From contig NZ_JABWRY020000001.1 in NCBI RefSeq assembly GCF_014269205.2, forward strand, positions 4,636,001 through 4,700,000: a DNA stretch of 64,000 nt. Reading direction: 5' to 3'. A program made the position numbers and the translations under genes. Each line of letters starts with the position of its first letter. Within the stretch, counting starts at the first letter, position 1. This document shows, piece after piece, positions 52,623 through 61,762 of the stretch. The notes beneath the pieces are model-generated. The model searched no databases, was not told the DNA's origin, and saw only the letters and a list, made by a program, of their open reading frames with translations. The DNA comes from Pseudomonas kermanshahensis (GTDB lineage: Bacteria > Pseudomonadota > Gammaproteobacteria > Pseudomonadales > Pseudomonadaceae).

Positions 52623-53204
52623 TCAGCTGCCAGGCATCCGCGCCGCCGCAAACGCCTGCAACTGCGGATAAAACTCGCGAAAGTCCGCCATCAATGGCTC
52701 ATACAACCGCTCCAACTCAGGCATCACGCCAGCCATCCCCTCGGGCCGCGACAACCGCCGCGCAATGCCGTTGAACACCTGCTCCAGGGTCGCAAAATCG
52801 CCATACGCCCCCAGCCAGTCATCGGCCGCCATGAACGGTGCAATGCGCGCCAGGCGCCCGGGCAACTCAGGCTCCGCCAGCAGCACCCGATAGAAATCAC
52901 CGGTGAACTGCGCCAACGGCTGCTGGGCATAGTCGGCCCAATGCCGCGCCAGGCAATGATCGAAAAACACATCCAGGACAATGCCGGCAAACCGCCGCCG
53001 CTGCACAGGGAACCGTGCCAGCGCGGCCAGCACCAGCGGGTGACGGTCGGTGTAGCTGTCGATATGCCGATGCAGGCGGATAGCGGCTTCCAGCGCCGGA
53101 GGAAAGCGCCCTTCCAGCGAGCCCTTGACGAAATCGCCATACAGGCTGCCGAGCAATTGCTGCGGCGCGGGGCCGCCGAGGTGCAAGTGTGCGAGGTAGT
53201 TCAT
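52623..53204 (-). CDS. acpH: AcpH, acyl-carrier-protein phosphodiesterase
   Basis: A 193-residue HD-superfamily enzyme of the DUF479 family: MNYLAHLHLGG at the start, GDFVKGSLEGRFPP, RLHRHIDSYTDRHP (residues ~43-56) and DVFFDHCLARHW (~77-88) are the family marks, with His and Asp metal ligands. It removes 4'-phosphopantetheine from ACP. The gene sits divergent from the arsR-xenB pair. Confidence 0.93.
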   Translation of the reverse strand: MNYLAHLHLGGPAPQQLLGSLYGDFVKGSLEGRFPPALEAAIRLHRHIDSYTDRHPLVLAALARFPVQRRRFAGIVLDVFFDHCLARHWADYAQQPLAQFTGDFYRVLLAEPELPGRLARIAPFMAADDWLGAYGDFATLEQVFNGIARRLSRPEGMAGVMPELERLYEPLMADFREFYPQLQAFAAARMPGS

Positions 53205-53230
53205 GGCGTCAGTCTAGCACCGCCAACGCC

Positions 53231-53297
53231 TATATCGTTATAACGCGATATAGCGATTGGTGCTCAGCTCAGAACCTCTTCATATTTGTATATCGCG
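53231..53297. promoter_or_regulatory. Paired inverted repeats upstream of arsR-xenB (candidate ArsR operator)
   Basis: TATATCG-N8-CGATATA at 53231-53252; the element CGCGATATA (53244-53252) recurs inverted as TATATCGCG at 53289-53297. Lies 45-110 bp before the ArsR-type regulator gene in an AT-rich stretch. Palindromes flanking the promoter fit ArsR autoregulation. Confidence 0.6.
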
Positions 53298-53341
53298 AAA
53301 TACCGATTTACATTCCCCCTATCGCAATCGAACGCTTCACC

Positions 53342-53659
53342 ATGAGCCACACCCCAATGCCCCTCGATCTAGACGACATAATAAAAGCCCTGGCCCACCC
53401 GGTCCGGCGAGAAATCCTCGACTGGCTGAAGGACCCGGCAACGCAGTTTCCTGACCAGCACCACAGCACCGAACACGGTGTCTGTGCCGGGCAGATCGAC
53501 CAACGCTGCGGCCTGTCGCAGTCGACCGTTTCTGCTCACCTGGCCATCTTGCAGCGCGCCGGCCTGATCAGCAGCCAGAAGATCGGCCAATGGCACTTCT
53601 TCAAACGCAATGAGGAGACCATTCAGGCCTTCCTCGAACAGTTGAGCCAAGCGCTCTGA
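53342..53659 (+). CDS. ArsR-family winged-helix regulator
   Basis: A 105-residue ArsR/SmtB-type repressor. The helix-turn-helix (IDQRCGLSQSTVSAHLAILQRAGLI) is at about residues 52-78 and the wing follows. The usual metal motif ELCVCDL is absent, but two Cys (HGVCAG and QRCG) remain, so it may sense thiol-reactive or electrophilic compounds; this is inference. It starts 12 bp before xenB and most likely controls it: regulator and ene-reductase form an operon. Palindromes upstream are candidate operators. Confidence 0.88.
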   Translation: MSHTPMPLDLDDIIKALAHPVRREILDWLKDPATQFPDQHHSTEHGVCAGQIDQRCGLSQSTVSAHLAILQRAGLISSQKIGQWHFFKRNEETIQAFLEQLSQAL

Positions 53660-53671
53660 AAAGGAAACCGC

Positions 53672-54721
53672 ATGACTACGCTCTTCGACCCTATCACGCT
53701 GGGCGACCTGCAACTGCCCAACCGCATCATCATGGCCCCGCTGACCCGCTGCCGCGCCGATGAAGGCCGGGTGCCCAACGCACTGATGGCCGAGTACTAC
53801 GTGCAACGCGCCAGCGCCGGGCTGATCCTCAGCGAGGCGACGTCGGTCACGGCGATGGGGGTCGGCTACCCAGACACCCCAGGCATCTGGAACGACGAAC
53901 AGGTGCGTGGCTGGAACAATGTCACCAAGGCCGTGCATGGCGCAGGCGGGCGCATCTTCCTGCAACTGTGGCATGTGGGCCGCATTTCCCACCCCAGCTA
54001 CCTGAACGGCGAACTGCCGGTGGCCCCCAGCGCGATTCAGCCCAAGGGCCACGTCAGCCTGGTGCGCCCGCTCAGCGACTACCCAACCCCGCGGGCGCTG
54101 GAAACCGAAGAGATCGGCGACATCATCGAGGCCTACCGCAGCGGCGCCGAAAACGCCAAGGCCGCAGGTTTCGATGGTGTGGAAATCCACGGTGCCAATG
54201 GCTACCTGCTCGACCAGTTCCTGCAAAGCAGCACCAACCGGCGCACCGACCGTTACGGTGGCTCGCTGGAAAACCGCGCACGCTTGCTGCTGGAAGTCAC
54301 TGACGCCGCCATTGAAGTGTGGGGGGCCAACCGCGTAGGCGTGCACCTGGCGCCGCGTGCCGATTCACACGACATGGGCGACGCTGACCGTGCCGAAACC
54401 TTCACCTACGTGGCACGCGAACTGGGCAAGCGCGGCATCGCCTTCATCTGCTCACGCGAGAAGGAAGCCGACGACAGCATCGGCACGCTGATCAAAGAGG
54501 CCTTTGGTGGCCCGTACATCGTCAACGAGCGCTTCACCAAGGCCACTGCCAATGCCGCGCTGGCCACTGGCAAGGCGGATGCCGTGGCGTTCGGTGTGCC
54601 GTTCATTGCCAACCCCGACCTGCCAGCGCGCCTGGCAGCGGATGCGCCCTTGAACCAGGCACACCCGGAAACCTTCTATAGCAAGGGGCCGGTGGGGTAT
54701 ATCGACTACCCACGGATGTGA
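53672..54721 (+). CDS. xenB: XenB, old yellow enzyme-type alkene/nitro reductase
   Basis: A 349-residue FMN-dependent TIM-barrel enzyme of the OYE family, nearly identical in pattern to Pseudomonas XenB. Markers: APLTRCRADEGRVPNALMAEYY at the start, QLWHVGRISH with the active His, EIHGANGYLLDQFL, TDRYGGS, and GVPFIANPDLP near the end. It reduces activated C=C bonds, nitroesters and nitroaromatics with NAD(P)H. 12 bp after the ArsR regulator. REP pair follows. Confidence 0.93.
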   Translation: MTTLFDPITLGDLQLPNRIIMAPLTRCRADEGRVPNALMAEYYVQRASAGLILSEATSVTAMGVGYPDTPGIWNDEQVRGWNNVTKAVHGAGGRIFLQLWHVGRISHPSYLNGELPVAPSAIQPKGHVSLVRPLSDYPTPRALETEEIGDIIEAYRSGAENAKAAGFDGVEIHGANGYLLDQFLQSSTNRRTDRYGGSLENRARLLLEVTDAAIEVWGANRVGVHLAPRADSHDMGDADRAETFTYVARELGKRGIAFICSREKEADDSIGTLIKEAFGGPYIVNERFTKATANAALATGKADAVAFGVPFIANPDLPARLAADAPLNQAHPETFYSKGPVGYIDYPRM

Positions 54722-54724
54722 TCG

Positions 54725-54822
54725 GGTAGACGCAGCCTTGTGCTGCGAAGAGGCCGGCGCAGGCTTGCACGTAACGGTTATGCCTGCACTGGCCTCTTCG
54801 CAGCACAAGGCTGCTCCTACAG
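54725..54822. repeat. Inverted REP pair
   Basis: CGCAGCCTTGTGCTGCGAAG plus AGGCCGG on the left; mirror CTCTTCGCAGCACAAGGCTG plus CTCCTAC on the right. Confidence 0.88.
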
Positions 54823-54836
54823 GGCACGCGGGGTCT

Positions 54837-55703
54837 TCAGGGGCGCGCTTTGATCTGCTGCTGCAGGTTCTGGATCTGGCTCTGCAGCGTGTTGATGCTG
54901 CGGGTGGTCTGCCCGCGGAAGGCATCGAACTCCTGCACCGAGGCACCGCCCGACGACGCCGCCGGGCGATTGTCGACCTGGCTCTTCAACACCAGCATGT
55001 CCTGCTCCAGGCTCTGGATCGCCGCGCTCGGGTTACCCTGCTTTTTCAGCGCTGCCACTTCGTTGCTCAGGCTCTTGAGCTGGTCATCCAGCTTGCCACC
55101 GTCCGCCTGCGCGGCCTTCAACGCTGCCACGTCATTGCTCAACGCCTTGAACTGGGCATCCAGCTTGCCGCCATCGACCTGGCCCGACTTCAACGCCGTC
55201 AGCTCGCCATTCACCAGCTTCAACTGTGCCTGCAACTGGGTTTGCAGCTCGGTCACAGCCTTCTGTTGTTCACGGGTATCGGCCAGCACCTGCTCCAGGC
55301 GCTTGCCCAGGTCGCCGGTCTGCCCGGCCACGCCTTGCTGCAACTGACGAATTTGCAACTTCAAGGCCTCGCTGCCGGTATTGACCGAAGACTCACTGGC
55401 CTCCACCTTGCCGCTGATCGCCTGCAGTCGCCCGGCCGCCTCTTCACTGATACGGGCGAAGCTTTCTTGGGTCGCGACCAGTTGCTGCTCCATCAGCGAG
55501 ATCTGCTGGAAGCTCCACCAGCCCAACCCCGCCAAGGCAATCAGTGACGCCACCAACAGCGCCCACAAAGGTGCCGTACTGGCCCCCCGCTCGGCTTTCT
55601 GCCGGCTGCGCATCACGTGCGCGGGTATCAGTTCATCATCGTCGGGCGTGCCGGCCCTCAGGGTAGGCACATCATCGTAATCGTCGTGAGCAGGCTTACG
55701 CAT
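54837..55703 (-). CDS. Membrane-anchored coiled-coil protein
   Basis: A 288-residue protein: a polar N-terminus (MRKPAHDDYDDVPTLR), one transmembrane segment at about residues 53-75 (WALLVASLIALAGLGWWSFQQ), then a long heptad-rich coiled coil (LEQVLADTREQQKAVTELQTQL; repeated DGGKLDDQLKSLSNEVAALK) to the C-terminus. Two near-direct repeats occur in the coil (FKALSNDVAALKAAQADGGKL and LKSLSNEVAALKKQGNP). Function unknown; could scaffold an envelope complex. Ribosome site is weak, so the start is provisional. Confidence 0.75.
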   Translation of the reverse strand: MRKPAHDDYDDVPTLRAGTPDDDELIPAHVMRSRQKAERGASTAPLWALLVASLIALAGLGWWSFQQISLMEQQLVATQESFARISEEAAGRLQAISGKVEASESSVNTGSEALKLQIRQLQQGVAGQTGDLGKRLEQVLADTREQQKAVTELQTQLQAQLKLVNGELTALKSGQVDGGKLDAQFKALSNDVAALKAAQADGGKLDDQLKSLSNEVAALKKQGNPSAAIQSLEQDMLVLKSQVDNRPAASSGGASVQEFDAFRGQTTRSINTLQSQIQNLQQQIKARP

Positions 55704-55781
55704 GAGTACATTCAACCGCGGTAGTCGCAAAGAGGCACGAGTATAAACCGCTCGCGCGGCGTGTTGATGACCATCGTTGCA

Positions 55782-56786
55782 TCAGCCGATTTTCAGGCCT
55801 TCGGGCTGGTGCTTCCACCAACCGCAGAATTCGTCGAGGGCCGTCCACAGGCTGACCTTGGGCTGGTAGTCCAGGTACTGCCGTGCGCGGCTGATATCCA
55901 GGGTGAAATCGCGGCTCATCACCTGCATGCCCATGCGCGACAAGGTGGGCTGCGGCCGCCCCGGCCAGAGCATGCACGCCGCTTCGTTGAGCGCCGCCAG
56001 GCTGTAGGCCAGGCCGTAGGAGCGGTACCGGGTCACTTGCGGCAAGTGCATCTGGCGCATCACGTAGTTGACCACATCCCACAGTGGCAACGGGTGGCCA
56101 TTGCTGATGTTGTAGGCTTGGCCCAGGGCGCGGTCGTCGGCGAACAGGGCACTGAGCAACGCCTCGTTGAGGTTGTGCACGCTGGTGAAGTCGACCTTGT
56201 TCAGGCCGTTGCCGATGATCGCCACGCGGCCCTTGCGTTGCATCTGCATCAGCCGCGGGAAAATACTGGCATCGCCAGCCCCAGTAACGAAGCGCGGGCG
56301 CAGCGCCAGCACTTCCAGGCCGAACTCCTGGGCACCGAACACCTTCTGCTCGGCCAGGTGCTTGGTCAGCGCATAGTGATCGTGAAAACGGCGCGGCACC
56401 TGGTCCTCACGGATGTCCAGGCGCGAACGGCCATTGAAGTAGATCGACGGCGACGACAGATGCACCAGGCGCCGCACATGCTCCTTCAGGCAACCCTCGA
56501 CCACGTTTTCGGTGACCACCACGTTGCCCTGGTGAAAATCCTGGTAGCGCCCCCAGTTGCCCACCGCGCCTGCGCAGTGCACCACCGCTTCGACGCCCTG
56601 GCACAGGCGCCGGGCCAGCTCGGCATCGCCCAGGTCGCCGGGGATGAACTGCGCGCCGCGCTTGACCAGGTGCTCGACACCTTCGGCACGTCGGCCGCTG
56701 ACCCGCACGTCCAGGCCCTGCTCCAGGGCAACGCGCGCAAAGCGCCCGCCGATGAAGCCGCTCGCGCCGGTGACCAGAATTCGCAT
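55782..56786 (-). CDS. NAD-dependent epimerase/dehydratase (extended SDR)
   Basis: A 334-residue extended short-chain dehydrogenase: GASGFIGG near the N-terminus (residues 7-14) for the dinucleotide, a Ser (HLSSPSIYF), and YALTKH (the Tyr-x3-Lys pair) in the middle. The overall pattern resembles 3-beta-hydroxysteroid dehydrogenase/NAD-epimerase-like proteins acting on a lipid-type or sugar-nucleotide substrate; not identified. GGAG precedes the ATG at 56786 by 6 nt. It lies just downstream of argP, with 49 bp between, on the same strand. Confidence 0.83.
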   Translation of the reverse strand: MRILVTGASGFIGGRFARVALEQGLDVRVSGRRAEGVEHLVKRGAQFIPGDLGDAELARRLCQGVEAVVHCAGAVGNWGRYQDFHQGNVVVTENVVEGCLKEHVRRLVHLSSPSIYFNGRSRLDIREDQVPRRFHDHYALTKHLAEQKVFGAQEFGLEVLALRPRFVTGAGDASIFPRLMQMQRKGRVAIIGNGLNKVDFTSVHNLNEALLSALFADDRALGQAYNISNGHPLPLWDVVNYVMRQMHLPQVTRYRSYGLAYSLAALNEAACMLWPGRPQPTLSRMGMQVMSRDFTLDISRARQYLDYQPKVSLWTALDEFCGWWKHQPEGLKIG

Positions 56787-56835
56787 GTAAGACTCCGCCT
56801 TGCCAGATTTCAGATGCAACTGACGCCGGCCGTGG

Positions 56836-57726
56836 CTACAAGGGCACCAGCCATTGCCGTGCCGTGTGCCGCAGGTGATCGGTCAGTTGCGCGAGCAGTT
56901 GCCCGCCATTGCGCCAATGATGCCAGTACAGCGGCACATCGATGGGAGTATCGGCGCATATTTCTACCAATTGCCCGCTGGACAGTTGCTCGCGCGCCTG
57001 CAATTCAGGCACCAGCCCCCAGCCCAACCCCGCCTCGGTCATGCGCAGGAACCCTTCGGACGAGGGGCACAAGTGGTGCAGGAAGCCGTCCTCGATACCC
57101 AGCGATGCCAGGTAGCGGTGTTGCAGGAAGTCGTCCGGGCCGTACACGATCGCGGGCGTGCGTGCCAAGCGCTTGACCTCGAACCCACGGGGGAAATGCC
57201 GCGCCATGAACACCGGGCTGGCCAGTGCACGGTAGCGCATCGCGCCCAGCGGCAGGCTGCGCGCGCCAGCCACTGGCCGTTCGCTGCCACACAGGCAGGC
57301 CGCCACTTCACCGGCACGCATGCGTTTAAGGCCAACTTCCTGGTCCTCCACCACCAGGTCGGTGAGCACGTTCTGTTCGGCACAGAACCGGCCGACCGCG
57401 CCCGCCCACCAGGTGGCCAGGCTGTCGGCGTTAAGGGCAATCCGCAAACGCTCCGGCATGCCCTCCTCGTCCAGCGCAGGCACCTGGCGTTGCAGGTCGC
57501 GCTCTAGCAGACGCACCTGCTGCACATGGTTGAGCAACTGGCGCCCGACCTCGGTCGGGCTCGGGGGCGTGGCCCGCACCAGCACCGGCTGGCCAACCCG
57601 TGCTTCGAGCAGCTTGATGCGCTGGGAAATGGCCGATTGCGACAGCCCCAGTACCTGCGCTGCACGCTCGAAGCCGCCTTGCTCGATCACCGCCGCAAGG
57701 GCGGCCAGCAGCTTGTAGTCGAACAT
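56836..57726 (-). CDS. argP: ArgP (IciA), LysR-family regulator of lysine/arginine export
   Basis: A 296-residue LysR protein with helix-turn-helix KLLAALAAVIEQGGFERAAQVLGLSQSAISQRIKLLE and the ArgP-like effector region around YGPDDFLQHRYLASLG. ArgP senses lysine or arginine and activates the exporter gene. The position back to back with lysE (argO-type exporter) across 103 bp is the usual arrangement and a strong context argument. Confidence 0.9.
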   Translation of the reverse strand: MFDYKLLAALAAVIEQGGFERAAQVLGLSQSAISQRIKLLEARVGQPVLVRATPPSPTEVGRQLLNHVQQVRLLERDLQRQVPALDEEGMPERLRIALNADSLATWWAGAVGRFCAEQNVLTDLVVEDQEVGLKRMRAGEVAACLCGSERPVAGARSLPLGAMRYRALASPVFMARHFPRGFEVKRLARTPAIVYGPDDFLQHRYLASLGIEDGFLHHLCPSSEGFLRMTEAGLGWGLVPELQAREQLSSGQLVEICADTPIDVPLYWHHWRNGGQLLAQLTDHLRHTARQWLVPL

Positions 57727-57829
57727 CGATATCCCTAATGCCTGATCAGCTTTATTTGTTTTTCTTATACAGCGCCAATCACCACAATAGCCAGCATCGT
57801 TTATGGCTCATTTTCTGGAGTACACCGCC

Positions 57830-58429
57830 ATGTGGCAAAGCTATCTGAACGGCATGCTGGTGGCCTTCGGCCTGATCATGGCCATCGGCGCACAGAACGC
57901 CTTCGTCCTCGCGCAAAGCCTGCGCCGCGAGCACCACCTGCCGGTGGCGGCCCTGTGCATCGTCTGCGACGCCCTGCTGGTCGCTGCCGGGGTGTTCGGC
58001 CTGGCCACGGTACTGGCGCACAACCCGACCCTGCTGGCCATCGCCCGTTGGGGCGGCGCGGTGTTCCTGCTCTGGTACGGCGCCAAGGCGCTGCGCAGCG
58101 CCTGCTCCAAGCAGAGCCTGCAGCACCAGCAAGGCCAGGGCATGCGCTCGCGCCGGGCGGTATTGCTCAGTGCACTGGCCGTGACCTTGCTCAACCCCCA
58201 TGTGTACCTCGACACCGTGCTGCTGATCGGCTCGCTCGGTGCCCAGCAGACAGTGCCCGGGGCCTATGTGGCGGGGGCGGCCAGTGCTTCGCTGCTGTGG
58301 TTCTCGACCTTGGCGATCGGTGCGGCCTGGCTGGCACCGTGGCTGGCGCGGCCAGCGACCTGGCGGATGCTCGACCTGATGGTGGCGGTGATGATGTTCG
58401 CGGTGGCGGCGCAGCTGATTTTTAGCTGA
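57830..58429 (+). CDS. lysE: LysE/ArgO-family basic amino-acid exporter
   Basis: A 199-residue membrane protein of the RhtB/LysE superfamily with about five or six hydrophobic segments, starting MWQSYLNGMLVAFGLIMAIGAQNAFVLAQSLRREH; the GAQNAFV block and NPHVYLDT motif are typical of LysE/ArgO. It exports lysine and arginine. GGAG lies 9 nt before the ATG at 57830; a longer in-frame start at 57803 lacks one. Divergent from argP. Confidence 0.93.
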   Translation: MWQSYLNGMLVAFGLIMAIGAQNAFVLAQSLRREHHLPVAALCIVCDALLVAAGVFGLATVLAHNPTLLAIARWGGAVFLLWYGAKALRSACSKQSLQHQQGQGMRSRRAVLLSALAVTLLNPHVYLDTVLLIGSLGAQQTVPGAYVAGAASASLLWFSTLAIGAAWLAPWLARPATWRMLDLMVAVMMFAVAAQLIFS

Positions 58430-58782
58430 ATGGGGACGTGTTTGGCACAGCAGTTTCAGCGCCTGAGGCCCGTGGCATTGCACGCGTTAGCCTCAGGAAT
58501 AATTGGCCCGAAAAATGTAGGAGCAGCCTTGTGCTGCGAAGCGCCGCGCAGGCGGCGCTCGATCTTCCAGGCGATACAAACACCGCGACAAACACCACTG
58601 GTCGGCACCGGCCAACCGCTCTGGAACCTCTATTCCCTATCTTTGTTGCGTGGTTATGCGCCGGGCCCGGTGCTATGATCCAGCCCTCGCGTCGCAAAGA
58701 GTACAAACTCGCCGACGTTGATCGGGCCGCCCGTGATCGGCCTTGCGCAAACCGCAAATAGACCTGAATCAGGAGATCCACC
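58430..58782. other. lysE-sodB intergenic region
   Basis: 353 bp. Contains a REP-like unit (58515-58560) followed by a GCGCCGC-N-GCGGCGC hairpin, then AT-rich to mixed sequence with a TATGAT at 58674-58679 that may be the sodB -10. No clear Fur box or small RNA seen. Confidence 0.45.
58515..58560. repeat. Single REP-type unit
   Basis: TGTAGGAGCAGCCTTGTGCT plus GCGAA, with an adjacent GCGCCGC/GCGGCGC hairpin; no inverted partner found nearby. Confidence 0.7.
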
Positions 58783-59379
58783 ATGGCTTTTGAATTGCCG
58801 CCGCTGCCGTACGCCCACGATGCCCTGCAGCCGCACATCTCCAAGGAAACCCTGGAGTATCACCACGACAAGCACCACAACACCTATGTCGTGAACCTGA
58901 ACAACCTGGTCCCAGGCACCGAATTCGAAGGCAAGACCCTGGAAGAGATCGTCAAGACCTCTTCGGGCGGTATCTTCAACAACGCCGCTCAAGTCTGGAA
59001 CCACACCTTCTACTGGAACTGCCTGGCGCCTAACGCCGGTGGTCAACCGACCGGTGCCCTGGCCGAAGCCATCAACGCCGCTTTCGGTTCCTTCGACAAG
59101 TTCAAGGAAGAGTTCACCAAGACTTCCGTCGGCACCTTCGGCTCCGGCTGGGGCTGGCTGGTGAAGAAAGCTGACGGTTCCCTGGCCCTGGCCAGCACCA
59201 TCGGCGCCGGCAACCCGCTGACCAATGGCGACACCCCGCTGCTGACCTGCGACGTCTGGGAACACGCCTACTACATCGACTACCGCAACGTGCGTCCGAA
59301 GTATGTCGAGGCGTTCTGGAACCTGGTCAACTGGGCTTTCGTTGCCGAACAGTTCGAAGGCAAGACCTTCAAGGCCTGA
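58783..59379 (+). CDS. sodB: SodB, iron superoxide dismutase
   Basis: A 198-residue Fe-type SOD. All four metal ligands are in the standard places: His27 (EYHHDKHH), His74 (VWNHTFYW), Asp157 and His161 ([10 protein letters not shown]). Gln70 in AAQVWNH marks the iron rather than manganese form. It removes superoxide in the cytoplasm. AGGAG lies about 8 nt before the ATG. A terminator follows. SodB is iron-regulated in Pseudomonas, though no Fur site is obvious here. Confidence 0.98.
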   Translation: MAFELPPLPYAHDALQPHISKETLEYHHDKHHNTYVVNLNNLVPGTEFEGKTLEEIVKTSSGGIFNNAAQVWNHTFYWNCLAPNAGGQPTGALAEAINAAFGSFDKFKEEFTKTSVGTFGSGWGWLVKKADGSLALASTIGAGNPLTNGDTPLLTCDVWEHAYYIDYRNVRPKYVEAFWNLVNWAFVAEQFEGKTFKA

Positions 59380-59402
59380 TGCATATCCAGCCTTGAACGA
59401 AG

Positions 59403-59430
59403 AACCCGGCCTTGGTGCCGGGTTTTTTTA
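59403..59430 (+). terminator. Intrinsic terminator of sodB
   Basis: 8-bp stem AACCCGGC / GCCGGGTT with CTTGGT loop followed by TTTTTA. Confidence 0.92.
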
Positions 59431-59505
59431 TGGGCCTGTAACAGCCTCTTGCTCAGCACGGATTGCACGCTAACATCAAACCTCTGGAAACTTGATACAG
59501 CGCAC

Positions 59506-59533
59506 TCAAGTTGCAGGGCCAGGCGACCGATAT
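59506..59533 (+). promoter_or_regulatory. Sigma-28 (FliA) promoter of bifA
   Basis: TCAAGTTG, 12-nt spacer, ACCGATAT; nearly the same layout as the promoter upstream of the chemoreceptor. About 115 bp before the bifA start codon. Confidence 0.72.
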
Positions 59534-59645
59534 ACTGCCCAGGACAACCCCGCTTCTCGCGCTGTGTCCGTGGCACACCGGCCGATAGTGTATTGGTTTC
59601 ATTGATGGCAAAATGATGCCATGCGCATGGATTAAGGAAACCCCA

Positions 59646-61697
59646 TTGAAGCTGGAATTGCGGAACAGCTTGTCGGTCAAGTTGCTCAGGGTCGTGCTGC
59701 TGTCGGCGCTCGCAGTGGGCGTCGTGCTCAGTTGTGCGCAAATCGTCTACGACACCTACAAGACCCGCCAGGCTGTCGACAACGATGCCCAGCGCATCCT
59801 CGACATGTTCCGTGACCCCTCTACCCAGGCGGTGTACAGCCTTGACCGGGAGATGGGCATGCAGGTGATGGAAGGCCTGTTCCAGGACGAATCGGTGCGC
59901 ATGGCGTCCATCGGCCACCCCAACGAAACCATGCTGGCCGAAAAGTCCCGCCCGCTGCAGGACATGTCCATGCGCTGGCTGACCGACCTGATCCTCGGCC
60001 AGGAACGCACCTACACCACCCAACTGGTCGGCCGCGGCCCCTACAGCGAATACTACGGTGACCTGAGCATCACCCTCGACACCTCGTCGTACGGCGAAGA
60101 TTTTTTGATCAACGCCGTGATCATCTTCATCTCCGGCGTGCTGCGCGCCCTGGCCATGGGCCTGGTGTTGTACCTGGTCTACCACTGGCTGCTGACCAAG
60201 CCACTGTCGAAAATCATCGAGCACCTTACCCAGATCAACCCCGATCGCCCCAGCCAGCACCAGATCCCGCTGCTCAAGGGCCACGAGAAAAACGAACTGG
60301 GCCTGTGGGTGAACACGGCCAACCAGCTGCTCGCCTCCATCGAGCGCAATACCCACCTGCGCCACGAGGCCGAGAACAGCCTGCAACGCATGGCCCAATA
60401 CGACTTCCTCACCGGCCTGCCCAACCGCCAGCAACTGCAGCAACAGCTGGACAAGATCCTTGTCGATGGCGGCCGCCTGCAGCATCGCGTCGCAGTGCTG
60501 TGCGTAGGCCTGGACGATTTCAAGGGCATCAACGAGCAGTTCAGCTACCAGGTCGGTGACCAGTTGCTGCTGGCCCTGGCCGACCGCCTGCGCGCCCACA
60601 GTGGCCGCCTGGGGGCGCTGGCGCGGTTGGGTGGCGACCAGTTCGCCCTGGTTCAGGCCAACATCGAGCAGCCCTATGAGGCTGCCGAGCTGGCCCAGAG
60701 CATCCTCGATGACCTGGAGGTGCCCTTCGACCTCGACCATCAGCAGATCCGCCTGCGTGCCACCATCGGCATCACCCTGTTCCCCGAAGACGGCGACAGC
60801 ACCGAGAAGCTGCTGCAAAAAGCCGAACAGACCATGACCCTGGCCAAGGCCCGCTCACGCAACCGTTACCAGTTCTACATCGCCAGCGTCGACAGTGAGA
60901 TGCGCCGCCGCCGCGAGCTGGAAAAAGACCTGCGCGAAGCCCTGCCGCGCAATCAGCTGTACCTGGTGTATCAGCCGCAGATCAGCTACCGCGACCACCG
61001 CGTGGTTGGCGTCGAGGCCCTGCTGCGTTGGCAACACCCGGAGCTGGGCATGGTCCCGCCCGACCAGTTCATCCCGCTGGCCGAGCAGAACGGCAACATC
61101 ATCACCATCGGCGAATGGGTACTCGACCAGGCCTGCCGGCAGCTGCGCGAATGGCACGACCTGGGCTTCAGCGACCTGCGCATGGCGGTCAACCTGTCGA
61201 CCGTGCAGTTGCACCACAGCGAACTGCCGCGCGTGGTCAACAACCTGCTGCAGGCCTACCGCCTGCCGCCGCGCAGCCTGGAGCTGGAAGTGACCGAGAC
61301 CGGCCTGATGGAAGACATCAGCACCGCCGCCCAGCACCTGCTCAGCCTGCGCCGCTCCGGGGCACTGATCGCCATTGACGACTTCGGTACCGGCTACTCG
61401 TCGCTCAGCTACCTGAAGTCGTTGCCGCTGGACAAGATCAAGATCGACAAGAGCTTCGTCCAGGACCTGCTCGACGACGATGACGACGCCACCATCGTGC
61501 GCGCCATCATCCAACTGGGCAAAAGCCTGGGCATGCAGGTTATCGCTGAAGGCGTGGAAACCGCCGAGCAGGAGACCTACATCATCGCCCAGGGTTGCCA
61601 CGAGGGTCAGGGCTACCACTACAGCAAGCCACTGTCGGCCCGCGAGCTGACCAGTTACCTCAAGCAGGCACAGCGCAATCAGGTGTCCATGCTGTAG
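59646..61697 (+). CDS. bifA: BifA, inner-membrane c-di-GMP phosphodiesterase (GGDQF-EAL)
   Basis: A 683-residue protein: TM1 (about residues 9-29), periplasmic sensor, TM2 near 160-180, HAMP-like linker, then a degenerate GGDEF domain (GGDQF at residues 329-333, so no cyclase activity expected) and an intact EAL domain (EALLRW from residue 457, DDFGTGYSSLSYL near 578). This matches BifA, which degrades c-di-GMP and controls swarming and biofilm dispersal. The TTG at 59646 has AAGGA 7 nt upstream; the ATGs at 59613 and 59616 lack one. Lies next to sodB as in P. aeruginosa. Confidence 0.93.
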   Translation: MKLELRNSLSVKLLRVVLLSALAVGVVLSCAQIVYDTYKTRQAVDNDAQRILDMFRDPSTQAVYSLDREMGMQVMEGLFQDESVRMASIGHPNETMLAEKSRPLQDMSMRWLTDLILGQERTYTTQLVGRGPYSEYYGDLSITLDTSSYGEDFLINAVIIFISGVLRALAMGLVLYLVYHWLLTKPLSKIIEHLTQINPDRPSQHQIPLLKGHEKNELGLWVNTANQLLASIERNTHLRHEAENSLQRMAQYDFLTGLPNRQQLQQQLDKILVDGGRLQHRVAVLCVGLDDFKGINEQFSYQVGDQLLLALADRLRAHSGRLGALARLGGDQFALVQANIEQPYEAAELAQSILDDLEVPFDLDHQQIRLRATIGITLFPEDGDSTEKLLQKAEQTMTLAKARSRNRYQFYIASVDSEMRRRRELEKDLREALPRNQLYLVYQPQISYRDHRVVGVEALLRWQHPELGMVPPDQFIPLAEQNGNIITIGEWVLDQACRQLREWHDLGFSDLRMAVNLSTVQLHHSELPRVVNNLLQAYRLPPRSLELEVTETGLMEDISTAAQHLLSLRRSGALIAIDDFGTGYSSLSYLKSLPLDKIKIDKSFVQDLLDDDDDATIVRAIIQLGKSLGMQVIAEGVETAEQETYIIAQGCHEGQGYHYSKPLSARELTSYLKQAQRNQVSML

Positions 61698-61762
61698 CCC
61701 TGGCGGCCCCGGTTACAGGCCGTGACGGGCATTTACATGAATTGCGCGCTCGCCTCTTTACA

